38,370 nt of DNA, from contig JAHEBE010000004.1 in NCBI GenBank assembly GCA_024642365.1, positions 1-38,370 of the forward strand. Direction: 5' to 3'. Shown here piece by piece: positions 19,091-27,745 of the stretch (the stretch's first letter is position 1; the number at the start of each line of letters is the position of its first letter). The position numbers were made by a program, and so were the translations under genes. The DNA is from Algoriphagus sp. (GTDB taxonomy: Bacteria > Bacteroidota > Bacteroidia > Cytophagales > Cyclobacteriaceae). The notes below the pieces were generated by a model that saw only the letters and a list, made by a program, of their open reading frames with translations, did not search any database and was not told where the DNA came from.

Positions 19091-20188
19091 TCAAAAGGCT
19101 TGATCCAAATCTTCCAATAAATCATCTAAGTGCTCCAAACCAACAGAAACACGAATTAGGTTTGGGGGAGTCAAAGTATCTGGACCTTCTGAAGCAGCAC
19201 GTCTTTCAATAAGACTTTCTACTCCTCCAAGGCTAGTTGCATTCGTAAAATAATGGAGTTTGGAGATCAGATTGTTAGCTGCCTCGGCTCCTCCCTTTAC
19301 TTGAAAGGATAAAATCCCACCATAACCAGACATTTGATTAGTCGCAATTTCATGTCCAGGATGACTTTTTAAACCAGGATAAAATACGCGTTCCACTTTT
19401 GAATGCTGATTTAAATAATCTGCCATGATTCCTGCATGCTCCGCATGCCCTTTCATCCGGTAAGGCAAAGTTTTTATGCTTCTACATAAATAATAGCAAT
19501 CAAAAGGTGAAGGGACAGCTCCTCCTACTTTTTGGACTACTCTAATTTTCTCCCAAAAATCATCTGCTTTTTTCGTGATTAAGGCTCCGCCCAAAATATC
19601 ACTATGCCCTCCGAAAAACTTGGTACTAGAATGCATGACAATATCAGCCCCGAGAAGAATCGGGTTTTGAAAAACAGGAGTGGCGAAGGTACTGTCACAC
19701 GCCAGAATAGCCTGATGAGATTTGGCTAATCCTGCAATAGCTTTGATATCCGTAATTTTCAAAAGTGGGTTTGAGGGAGATTCTATCCATACAAGCTTTG
19801 TATTAGCTTGGAAAGCTTTTTCGACCAGCTTTAAATCTGTCATGTCTACAAAAGAAGCCTCGAGGACCCCTTTGAAAAGTTGAAGGATCGCATTTTTCAA
19901 CCCGTGGTACATATCATCTGGTGCAATAATATGAGATCCAGGAGCTAGTGCTTGAAAGACCGCGACTCCAGCAGCATTGCCTGAAGAAAAAGCTGCAGCA
20001 TCGGCTCCAAACTCTAATTTGGTCAAGACCTTTTCGAGCGCATTCCGGTTGGGATTATTTGCTCGGGAATAAATCATCGAATCAGGCTGATGAACAAAGG
20101 TTGTACTCAAAGTGATCGGCTGAATGGCCGGCTTTTCGGAGTCAGTGATGATATTCCCACCATGAATTGCTAATGTTTCGAGCCTCAT
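19091..20188 (-). CDS. Trans-sulfuration family PLP enzyme (cystathionine gamma-synthase/lyase-like)
   Basis: AIHGG, PITLSTTFV, YSRANNPNRNALEKVLTKLE, WIESPSNPLLKITDI, DSTFATPVFQNPILLGADIVMHSSTKFFGGHSDILGG (PLP lysine), SLGGVESLIERRA. Confidence 0.92.
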   Translation of the reverse strand: MRLETLAIHGGNIITDSEKPAIQPITLSTTFVHQPDSMIYSRANNPNRNALEKVLTKLEFGADAAAFSSGNAAGVAVFQALAPGSHIIAPDDMYHGLKNAILQLFKGVLEASFVDMTDLKLVEKAFQANTKLVWIESPSNPLLKITDIKAIAGLAKSHQAILACDSTFATPVFQNPILLGADIVMHSSTKFFGGHSDILGGALITKKADDFWEKIRVVQKVGGAVPSPFDCYYLCRSIKTLPYRMKGHAEHAGIMADYLNQHSKVERVFYPGLKSHPGHEIATNQMSGYGGILSFQVKGGAEAANNLISKLHYFTNATSLGGVESLIERRAASEGPDTLTPPNLIRVSVGLEHLDDLLEDLDQAF

Positions 20189-20210
20189 AAGATGTAATTT
20201 TTGAATTAGG

Positions 20211-20240
20211 TTTGGGGGGAAAAATACTATTAATATTTTG
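20211..20240 (+). promoter_or_regulatory. Bacteroidetes-type promoter for the CotH-like gene
   Basis: TTTG (20211-20214), 18-nt spacer, ATATTTTG (20233-20240, near TAnnTTTG), then CAGA and ATG at 20245. Confidence 0.5.
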
Positions 20241-20244
20241 CAGA

Positions 20245-21858
20245 ATGAAACGAATTTCTTTGGTCAAAATCCAATTTGGCCTTTTACTCTGGGTAAGTTT
20301 TGGCTTCACCTCATTTGCCCAGCTTAGCAGTTCCAAACTTCCCATCGTAGTCATTACAACTGATGTAGCCATACCAGATGAGCCAAAAGTTTTAGGAAGG
20401 ATGGGAATTATCTGGAACGGTGGAGGTACTGAAAATAAAATCACAGATCCTTATAACCATTTCGACGGACCAATTGGTATCGAAATCAGAGGCCAAACCT
20501 CCCAAATGTTCCCTAAAAAAAGCTATGGATTAGAACTATGGGATGAAAATCAAGACGGAATTGACTTCGCTTTGCTGGGATTCCCGGCAGAGGAGGACTT
20601 TGTTTTTCATGGTCCTTTTAGTGACAAATCACTCATGCGAAATGCCTTGGCTTATTACCTCGCTTCCAAAAGCATGACTTATGCACCAAGAATAAAATTT
20701 TTTGAGTTGGTTCTGAATAACCAATACATGGGTGTCTACTTGCTGACAGAGAAAATCAAACGCGATAAAAATAGAGTTGACATCAAAAAAATTGAACCCG
20801 TAGATATTTCGGGTGACAAACTGACTGGAGGATATATTCTTAAGTTTGACAAGGGAGATCCTGAGGAAGTAGCGTGGGAGTCTCCTATCCTACCTTTCCC
20901 AGGAGCTAAAAAGACAAAATTCCTTTATGAAACTCCCAAATATGATGAGATCGTACCAGAGCAATTCAATTACATCAAAGGATATATAGATGAGTTTGAA
21001 CTAGTCTTGAAAGGAACAGAATTCAAAGACCCTGTTAATGGATACGCCAAATACATCAACGTAGCTAGTTTTATTGATTTTTCCCTCATCAATGAAATCG
21101 GCAGAAATGTGGACGGATATCGTTTGAGCACCTTTTTTTATAAAGATCGGACGAGTTTGGGAGGAAAATTAACAGCCGGTCCAGTTTGGGATTTTAATCT
21201 AGCTTTTGGCAATGCCAATTATTGCGATGGTTCGAATATCGATGGATGGGCTTGGGACTTTAATTCCGTTTGCTCGCAAGACAATTGGTTTATTCATTTT
21301 TGGTGGAAACGGTTATTAGAAGACCCAGCATATAGAAATAAAATGTCAGATCGCTGGAGAGAATTACGAAAAGGTCCATTTTCAGATGCTAAAATCATGT
21401 TTGCGATTGATAGCATGCAACAAGAAATCGGAGAAGCTGGAACTCGCAATTTTCAACAATGGGACGTGCTTGGAAAATATATTTGGCCAAATAATTTTAT
21501 TGGAAAAACCTATGCTGAGGAAATGAACTATTTGAAAACCTGGGTTCAAGACCGATTAAATTGGATGGATTATCAGTTTGATGTAATCCTTGCATTAGAG
21601 CCGGAGGAAAATCTTGGATTTAAACTTTATCCAAACCCTTCCTCTGGGAAGATTTTCATCGAAACAGATAAGCCATGGAATAACGGGGAAATAATGACCA
21701 TTTATTCCAGCTTGGGACAAGAAGTTCAATCTTTCAAATTGCCGGAAGGAGAACTTCAAATAGATTTTGAATTGAATGCTCCAAGGGGAATTTATCTGTA
21801 TCAAATCGCCGATCCAATTGGAAAAGTCATGAAGCAAGGAAAAATTTTAATCCAATAA
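20245..21858 (+). CDS. CotH kinase family protein with T9SS type A C-terminal sorting domain
   Basis: YLLTEKIKRDKNRVDIKKIE, GGYILKFDKGD, GPVWDFNLAFGNANYCDG are CotH motifs; C-terminus FKLYPNPSSGKIFIETDKP...GIYLYQIADPIGKVMKQGKILIQ is a type IX sorting domain. Confidence 0.88.
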   Translation: MKRISLVKIQFGLLLWVSFGFTSFAQLSSSKLPIVVITTDVAIPDEPKVLGRMGIIWNGGGTENKITDPYNHFDGPIGIEIRGQTSQMFPKKSYGLELWDENQDGIDFALLGFPAEEDFVFHGPFSDKSLMRNALAYYLASKSMTYAPRIKFFELVLNNQYMGVYLLTEKIKRDKNRVDIKKIEPVDISGDKLTGGYILKFDKGDPEEVAWESPILPFPGAKKTKFLYETPKYDEIVPEQFNYIKGYIDEFELVLKGTEFKDPVNGYAKYINVASFIDFSLINEIGRNVDGYRLSTFFYKDRTSLGGKLTAGPVWDFNLAFGNANYCDGSNIDGWAWDFNSVCSQDNWFIHFWWKRLLEDPAYRNKMSDRWRELRKGPFSDAKIMFAIDSMQQEIGEAGTRNFQQWDVLGKYIWPNNFIGKTYAEEMNYLKTWVQDRLNWMDYQFDVILALEPEENLGFKLYPNPSSGKIFIETDKPWNNGEIMTIYSSLGQEVQSFKLPEGELQIDFELNAPRGIYLYQIADPIGKVMKQGKILIQ

Positions 21859-21865
21859 ATGAGGG

Positions 21866-21893
21866 AGCCAGAATATTTTTCTGGCTTTTTTTA
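21866..21893 (+). terminator. Intrinsic terminator
   Basis: AGCCAGAA...TTCTGGCTTTTTTT immediately after the CotH-like gene. Confidence 0.8.
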
Positions 21894-21950
21894 TTTACTG
21901 TTTCCAACCTTTTTATACTTAAACCACTCTTCCTAGTATAAGCACCACAA

Positions 21951-22481
21951 ATGAGTCAGATTCAAACAGATCAGGAATTAATCGAAAAAGTCATCTCAAA
22001 TGACCGAAAAGCTCAATTTCAGCTCTTTGAACTGACCAAACGCTTGGTATACTCGCTGGCATTTCGGATACTAAATGATGAGGATGACGCACAAGACGTC
22101 CTTCAAGACACTTATGTAGAGGTGTTCCAGCAAATAAAAAAACTGAGCCATCCAGACGCATTGATTTCTTGGATGAAAACAATCACAATGCGTAAAGCCA
22201 TCCAAAAAAGTAAAAAACAAATCCGCTTCGAACCTCTTGATGGAGTTCCTGATGAATCCCATGATGAGTTGAATTCTTGGTTTGATGCAGAGCTTTTGGA
22301 CCAAGCAATAAGAAGTCTCCCAGCGGGATCTAGGGCAGTTTTTATGTTGGTGGCAGTGGAGGGATATCCGCATCAGGAATGCGCTAAGCTCCTAGGCATA
22401 AGTGAAAGCACTTCCAAATCGCAATTGAATTATGCGAAAGGACTCTTGAAAAAAAGAATAAAAACACTCCTTCAAGCATGA
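21951..22481 (+). CDS. RNA polymerase sigma factor, ECF/sigma-70 family
   Basis: LAFRILNDEDDAQDVLQDTYVEVFQQI (region 2), ISWMKTITMRKAIQKSKK, LPAGSRAVFMLVAVEGYPHQECAKLLGISESTSKSQLNYAKGLLKKRI (region 4). Confidence 0.93.
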   Translation: MSQIQTDQELIEKVISNDRKAQFQLFELTKRLVYSLAFRILNDEDDAQDVLQDTYVEVFQQIKKLSHPDALISWMKTITMRKAIQKSKKQIRFEPLDGVPDESHDELNSWFDAELLDQAIRSLPAGSRAVFMLVAVEGYPHQECAKLLGISESTSKSQLNYAKGLLKKRIKTLLQA

Positions 22482-23164
22482 AAAATCTATCGAATCATCA
22501 TAGCCCAAAGGAAGACAGCTGGGAGAAAATCATGGCTGAAGTTAGCTTTGAAAAACAACTAACAGGACACCTTTCAAATCTTCCACAGTATGAACCTGAA
22601 GGAAATACTTGGGAGAAAATCGTCAACCGATTAGATGAAAAACATAAAATTGTCCTTTGGCCTTACTTCGGAATTGCAGCCACCTTAATCGGAGGATTGT
22701 TACTATCAACACTTTTATTAACCAAAGAAGAATTATCAATTTCTAGTTTCGACAAACAACACGAATTGACTCAAATTGAAGAATTGGAGATTCCATTCGA
22801 ATTAACCAAACCAACAAAAGAGTCCTTAGAACCCAAAAGAATAGCTTCCACTAAACCCAGGCTAGCCAGCAAAGCTCAGGTGAAGAATCAAGACCTTCCG
22901 CAAGTCAGTATTTCCCTTCCTGAAATTGATTTAATCGCGACCAATAAGGAGATCATCCTGCCCGAGAAATCTGACATTGATCCCGAGAATAAAAATATTT
23001 CTAATCCAAAAACTCTCCATGAGGTGACGATTTCATGGGGAATAAAAGCAAATGGATTTCAAGTGAAAACAAGTTTTGGGAAGCAAGATCCAAGCACGCT
23101 TGAATCTAAACAGACTGGGAGTATTTCCAGATCCAAACGCATCCGAATCGGAGATAAAAATTAA
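22478..23164 (+). CDS. Single-pass membrane protein, candidate non-canonical anti-sigma factor
   Basis: ATGA overlap with the sigma gene; cytosolic-like N-terminus with duplicated (S/T)WEKI(M/V) motif; one TM segment (VLWPYFGIAATLIGGLLLSTLLL); no HxxxCxxC zinc motif seen. Confidence 0.6.
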   Translation: MKNLSNHHSPKEDSWEKIMAEVSFEKQLTGHLSNLPQYEPEGNTWEKIVNRLDEKHKIVLWPYFGIAATLIGGLLLSTLLLTKEELSISSFDKQHELTQIEELEIPFELTKPTKESLEPKRIASTKPRLASKAQVKNQDLPQVSISLPEIDLIATNKEIILPEKSDIDPENKNISNPKTLHEVTISWGIKANGFQVKTSFGKQDPSTLESKQTGSISRSKRIRIGDKN

Positions 23165-23189
23165 AAACCAACCTTAAACTAATACCAAA

Positions 23190-23948
23190 ATGAAAAGATT
23201 TACACTTCTCACTGGCATTGCTATGCTTGTTTCATTTTCCACTTTTTCACAGGAATTTGAAAATAAGCTCTTCGGAAACGAGATGGAAAAACTCAATTCC
23301 GAATACCCTATCACTGACACTCTCGTATTTGATTTGCCTAATGAGGGGAAATTAATACTCATGTTTAACAGTACAGAGTATCAAATCGAAGAGCTTGAAG
23401 ATCGATTTTCCAAAGTCTTGAAAGAAACTACCGATTTTCCAGAATTCCAATCGCTGACTTATCGACTGAGTGAAGAATATGGCAATACCAAACAAGATGC
23501 AGTAATCCTTGATTTAGAGCGGAAATATTTACCCTATGTGGATCAATTGGAACTCGGACTTGTCTTGGGTATGGATTATACAGGGGGAAGCTTTACGCCT
23601 ACTTTTGGAGCTAAAGCGATGTTTAATTTTAGGAAATTTGATATCGGCGCATCCTTAGTCAATACTGTTTATTTTCCGGAACGGATAGAAAAAAACATCA
23701 AAGTGAATAGCAATTGGTTTGCAAATTTGGAGTTCCGTTGGGACCGCAGCAATCCAAAATCAAATTCAGCAAATGTATTCGGAGCGGGGATTTTATTGAA
23801 TTCCAATGATAGTCAACTATTCACCGGAACCACAATGCAAGCCTTTTACCGTCGAAAAATAAATCAAAACATATCAATTCAAGTAGGCATCATCGGCACC
23901 GAAAACTTAAAAACTTTTTACCCAACTATCGGTATCCGATTTTGGTAA
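23190..23948 (+). CDS. Secreted/OM beta-barrel protein of unknown function
   Basis: Signal peptide ...FSTFSQE; C-terminal half has beta-barrel alternation ending ...FYPTIGIRFW. Confidence 0.65.
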   Translation: MKRFTLLTGIAMLVSFSTFSQEFENKLFGNEMEKLNSEYPITDTLVFDLPNEGKLILMFNSTEYQIEELEDRFSKVLKETTDFPEFQSLTYRLSEEYGNTKQDAVILDLERKYLPYVDQLELGLVLGMDYTGGSFTPTFGAKAMFNFRKFDIGASLVNTVYFPERIEKNIKVNSNWFANLEFRWDRSNPKSNSANVFGAGILLNSNDSQLFTGTTMQAFYRRKINQNISIQVGIIGTENLKTFYPTIGIRFW

Positions 23949-23984
23949 AAAAAATAGCCGGTTCATCGCCGGCTATTTTTTTGA
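23947..23984. terminator. Bidirectional intrinsic terminator
   Basis: AAAAATAGCCGG-ttcatcg-CCGGCTATTTTTTT between convergent genes. Confidence 0.9.
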
Positions 23985-23993
23985 TTTTTTCTT

Positions 23994-24476
23994 TTATCGG
24001 ATTCGATCGACAGATCTTACTAGGGCCTCATCTTTTCGAATAAATCGATTCGCCAGCATATTGCAAACCATTGCTACTAAGATCGCCCAGAATCCGACTT
24101 GGTAGGTGCCTGCGTCAGGAGCGTTTATTTCAGAATTTATTCCATTAGTCGTGAGGAAAACCGCCACAACTAGGCCTACCATAACCAAGCTATTGACCAT
24201 ATTGAGCATCATCTGACGACCTCTATTGCTGTATTGAAATATTGAAATCAATGCCAGTAGACCTGAAAAAGAAGCTAAGGCTGCGATGTACCACTTCGAA
24301 GAAGCCTGAATTTCCGCACCGGCTGCATCCAAATTTGTAAGGGTAAACGCAGACAGCATCCACGAATCACCTGAACCAGAACTGGTCATTAGTTGCTCCC
24401 AAATTGGCATACCGATAGTCACTCCCATGGAAATTACTACCAGAAATAAGAATATTGTTTGAACCCGTTGAATCAT
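23994..24476 (-). CDS. DUF4293-like four-TM membrane protein
   Basis: MIQRVQTIFLFLVVISMGVTIGMPIWE and multiple TM segments; divergent from truA, as remembered for Bacteroidetes DUF4293 genes. Confidence 0.7.
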   Translation of the reverse strand: MIQRVQTIFLFLVVISMGVTIGMPIWEQLMTSSGSGDSWMLSAFTLTNLDAAGAEIQASSKWYIAALASFSGLLALISIFQYSNRGRQMMLNMVNSLVMVGLVVAVFLTTNGINSEINAPDAGTYQVGFWAILVAMVCNMLANRFIRKDEALVRSVDRIR

Positions 24477-24558
24477 AACTTTAAATTTTTGCCAAAGAAA
24501 AGCGGTTCTACGTAGCTTTCCAAGAATTCAATATTCTTCCTGAATTGATCGGGAATAG

Positions 24559-24566
24559 TATCTTTG
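24559..24566 (+). promoter_or_regulatory. -7 element TATCTTTG immediately upstream of truA
   Basis: Match to TAnnTTTG, 6 nt before ATG at 24573. Confidence 0.6.
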
Positions 24567-24572
24567 CTGTTC

Positions 24573-25331
24573 ATGAGTGAATCCAAGCGCTATTTTCTAG
24601 AATTAAGTTACAAAGGCACCCCTTTTCATGGTTGGCAGATTCAAGAAAATGCTTTTTCTGTGCAAGAATGCATCGAGTCAGCGATGTCAACTTTTTTCAG
24701 AGTACCAATGGTTGTGGTTGGAAGCGGACGCACAGACACCGGAGTGCATGCAAAGATGCAGGTCTGTCATTTTGAAACAGATTTACCGTTTGAAAAGGAA
24801 AAATTCCTTAAAGCAATAAATGGGATTTTACCCAAAGAAATTGCTATACATTCGATTCGGGAAGTAAAATCGGATGCCCATGCCCGATTTAATGCCAGAT
24901 GGAGATCCTACGTTTACCGAATCGTATTTAGGAAAGATCCCTTTTTGGATGAATTAGCCTGGAGATGTTTTTACAATCCTGACATAGAGGCAATGAATAA
25001 AGCAGCTTTATATCTGTTGGATTTCGAAGATTTTGAATGCTTTAGCAAAATCAAAACCGATGTCAAGCACTTTCGGTGTCAAATAAAATCGGCTTATTGG
25101 GAACAAAAAGAGGATGAATTGTTATTCCATATAACTGCTAACAGATTTCTCCGTGGAATGGTAAGAACAATCGTCGGTACTTTAATTGAGATTGGCTACC
25201 ATCATCGACCAGTGGAGGAAATGAAGCAAATAATAATGGACAAACAGCGGGTAAATGCAGGCAAAGCCGCTCCCGCAAAAGGTTTGTACTTGAGTAAAAT
25301 CGAATATTCGTCAGAAATCTACTTAGATTAA
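24573..25331 (+). CDS. truA: tRNA pseudouridine(38-40) synthase
   Basis: YKGTPFHGWQIQ, VVGSGRTDTGVHAKMQVCHFE, ARWRSYVYRIV, FLRGMVRTIVGTLIEIG, APAKGLYLSKIEY. Start moved from TTG 24564 to ATG 24573. Confidence 0.96.
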   Translation: MSESKRYFLELSYKGTPFHGWQIQENAFSVQECIESAMSTFFRVPMVVVGSGRTDTGVHAKMQVCHFETDLPFEKEKFLKAINGILPKEIAIHSIREVKSDAHARFNARWRSYVYRIVFRKDPFLDELAWRCFYNPDIEAMNKAALYLLDFEDFECFSKIKTDVKHFRCQIKSAYWEQKEDELLFHITANRFLRGMVRTIVGTLIEIGYHHRPVEEMKQIIMDKQRVNAGKAAPAKGLYLSKIEYSSEIYLD

Positions 25332-25337
25332 TAAATT

Positions 25338-27110
25338 TTGAGCTTAGCTAAAGAAAAGGAATCATCAGGGGAAATCATTGACACCAAGGTTTTAAAGGAA
25401 CTTTACACTTTTGTCAAACCCTATCGCTCCCAATTCTACTTTTTGGTCTTTCTAACGATCGCTATGGCAATCCTTGCCCCCACGCGTCCTTATTATATCC
25501 AAGTTGCGATAGATGATTATGTAGCCTTAGGGGATGGTGCAGGGCTTTTGCGAATCATGTATTTATTGATTGGCTTGATGATTCTACAAGCCATCGTGCA
25601 ATGGGCTCACACCTATTATTCAGGCTGGATCGGGCAAGTGATCATCCGAGACATCCGGGTAAAACTCTACAAATACCTGCTCAAACTTCGATTAAAATTC
25701 TTTGACAATACACCAATCGGAAGATTAGTGACCCGGAATATTTCTGACATCGAAACGCTCGCTGATGTATTTAGTGAGGGTCTGGCTGCTATAATTGGTG
25801 ATTTACTCCAGCTCGTTACGATTCTTGGAGTCATGTTTTACATCGATTGGAAGCTCACGCTTGTGAGTTTGTGTACCCTTCCTTTGATGGTGATCTCCAC
25901 TTATGTGTTCAAAGAAAAAATCAAGGTGACATTCAATGATGTCCGTAACGCTGTTTCCAATCTAAATTCATTTCTTCAGGAACACATCACTGGGATGAAT
26001 ATCGTGCAGATTTTTAATCGGGAGGATCGAGAATTTCAAAAGTTTCAAGAAATCAACAAGGAACATGCTCGGGCTCATATTCGATCAGTTTTGTATTATT
26101 CCATCTACTTTCCTGTTGCCGAAATCATTCAGGCAATAGGCATTGGCTTGGTCGTTTGGTATGGAGCGGTAGGTGTGTTGGGGATGGACCTTCAGATAGG
26201 TGTATTGATTTCTTTCATCATGTACCTTCAATTATTCTTTAGGCCAATTCGAATGATTGCTGACCGGTTCAACACACTTCAAATGGGAGTAGTGAGTTCA
26301 TCTCGGATTTTCAAACTACTAGAGAGTAAAGAACATATTGACAACGAAGGGGATTTTGCACCAGAAAAAGTGAAAGGACACATCGAGTTCAAAGACGTTT
26401 CATTTGCCTACGTGGATGAGGATTATGTTCTCAAAAATATCAGTTTCGAAGTAAAGCCAGGGGAAACTGTTGCCTTGGTGGGTGCAACCGGAGCAGGAAA
26501 ATCTTCCATTATCAATTTGATTTCGAGGTTTTATGAGATCAATACAGGTTCAATCACCATTGATGGTCATAGTATCAAAGATTTTGAATTGGGCATTTTG
26601 CGAAAGCATATCGGCGTAGTACTTCAAGATGTTTTCCTTTTTTCAAACACCATCTTTTACAACATTACCCTTGGCAATCCAGAAATAACAAGAGAACAAG
26701 TCATGTATGCAGCCGATTTGGTGGGGGCAAAACGCTTTATCGAGCGTCTCCCCGGGGGACTGGATTACAATGTCATGGAGCGAGGAGCAACCCTTTCTGT
26801 CGGACAGCGTCAACTTATTTCATTTGTAAGGGCGATAGTTTACAATCCTGAAATCATCATTTTGGATGAAGCCACCTCCTCTGTAGATACTGAAACCGAG
26901 GAACTAATTCAAGAGGCAATTGATAAAATGATGAAGGGCAGAACTTCCATTGTGATCGCACACCGACTATCGACTATTCAAAAAGCAAACAAAATTATTG
27001 TAATGCATAAAGGGGAGATCGTAGAGTCAGGAAGTCATGATTACCTACTTGAACTTGGAGGCTTTTACACCCAGCTTCACCAAATGCAATTGAAGACAAT
27101 GGCGATCTAG
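25338..27110 (+). CDS. ABC exporter (MdlB/heterodimer-subunit-like, fused TMD-NBD), TTG start
   Basis: Walker A GATGAGKSS, signature LSVGQRQLISFVRA, Walker B IIILDEATSSVDTETE, H-loop VIAHRLSTIQKAN. Confidence 0.93.
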   Translation: MSLAKEKESSGEIIDTKVLKELYTFVKPYRSQFYFLVFLTIAMAILAPTRPYYIQVAIDDYVALGDGAGLLRIMYLLIGLMILQAIVQWAHTYYSGWIGQVIIRDIRVKLYKYLLKLRLKFFDNTPIGRLVTRNISDIETLADVFSEGLAAIIGDLLQLVTILGVMFYIDWKLTLVSLCTLPLMVISTYVFKEKIKVTFNDVRNAVSNLNSFLQEHITGMNIVQIFNREDREFQKFQEINKEHARAHIRSVLYYSIYFPVAEIIQAIGIGLVVWYGAVGVLGMDLQIGVLISFIMYLQLFFRPIRMIADRFNTLQMGVVSSSRIFKLLESKEHIDNEGDFAPEKVKGHIEFKDVSFAYVDEDYVLKNISFEVKPGETVALVGATGAGKSSIINLISRFYEINTGSITIDGHSIKDFELGILRKHIGVVLQDVFLFSNTIFYNITLGNPEITREQVMYAADLVGAKRFIERLPGGLDYNVMERGATLSVGQRQLISFVRAIVYNPEIIILDEATSSVDTETEELIQEAIDKMMKGRTSIVIAHRLSTIQKANKIIVMHKGEIVESGSHDYLLELGGFYTQLHQMQLKTMAI

Positions 27111-27151
27111 CCTGGTTTTTGCGAAGTATCGGAAAAAATCAGAATTACCCC

Positions 27152-27742
27152 ATGAAGTACAAAATCATCCTCTTATTTATTCTATTCCCTTTTCTAAGCC
27201 AAGCTCAAGAAAGAAGCATTGGTTTGAGAATCGGCGAACCAATTTCAGTCACTTTCAAGGATTTTATTTCAGATTACGTCTCTTTTGAGCTGATGCTCGG
27301 AAGTGCAGGCCTCAACGGAGCAAGCTATTTCCAAAGGGATTTTGAAAATAATCCCCCAAATTCCAGTGCCTTTTATCTTTCACATAGCGCCAAAAAAGGG
27401 ATTTCTTTGAATGGCAGGCTCGCCTACAATGAAGACATTACAGATGTCTTTGGCATAGAACAAGGATATTTGCTTGGCTATGGCGGAGCTGGAGTGCAGT
27501 TACGGACTGCTTCGCTAACTTACAGATACACGGACGGTTTGATTTCAAATGGCAATACTCCAATATTTGAAGAAACCCGAACCAATATAGATTTTGGTCC
27601 AGAGGCTTTTATCGGAGCTGAATATTATTTTGATGAGCTACCGATGAATATTTTTGTAGAGGCTGGAATGTTTTTGGAACTTTTAGACCGAGTAGGACAT
27701 ATCAAAGGTCAAGGAGGAATTGGTGTTCGATACATTTTCTAA
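27152..27742 (+). CDS. Secreted/outer-membrane protein of unknown function
   Basis: Signal peptide MKYKIILLFILFPFLSQAQE, beta-rich, C-terminal GGIGVRYIF. Start moved from 27119 to ATG 27152. Confidence 0.65.
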   Translation: MKYKIILLFILFPFLSQAQERSIGLRIGEPISVTFKDFISDYVSFELMLGSAGLNGASYFQRDFENNPPNSSAFYLSHSAKKGISLNGRLAYNEDITDVFGIEQGYLLGYGGAGVQLRTASLTYRYTDGLISNGNTPIFEETRTNIDFGPEAFIGAEYYFDELPMNIFVEAGMFLELLDRVGHIKGQGGIGVRYIF

Positions 27743-27745
27743 TCC

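Noticed and set aside
22071-22373. 100-aa antisense ORF within the sigma factor gene
   Set aside because: Shadow ORF opposite a conserved sigma factor; composition unconvincing.
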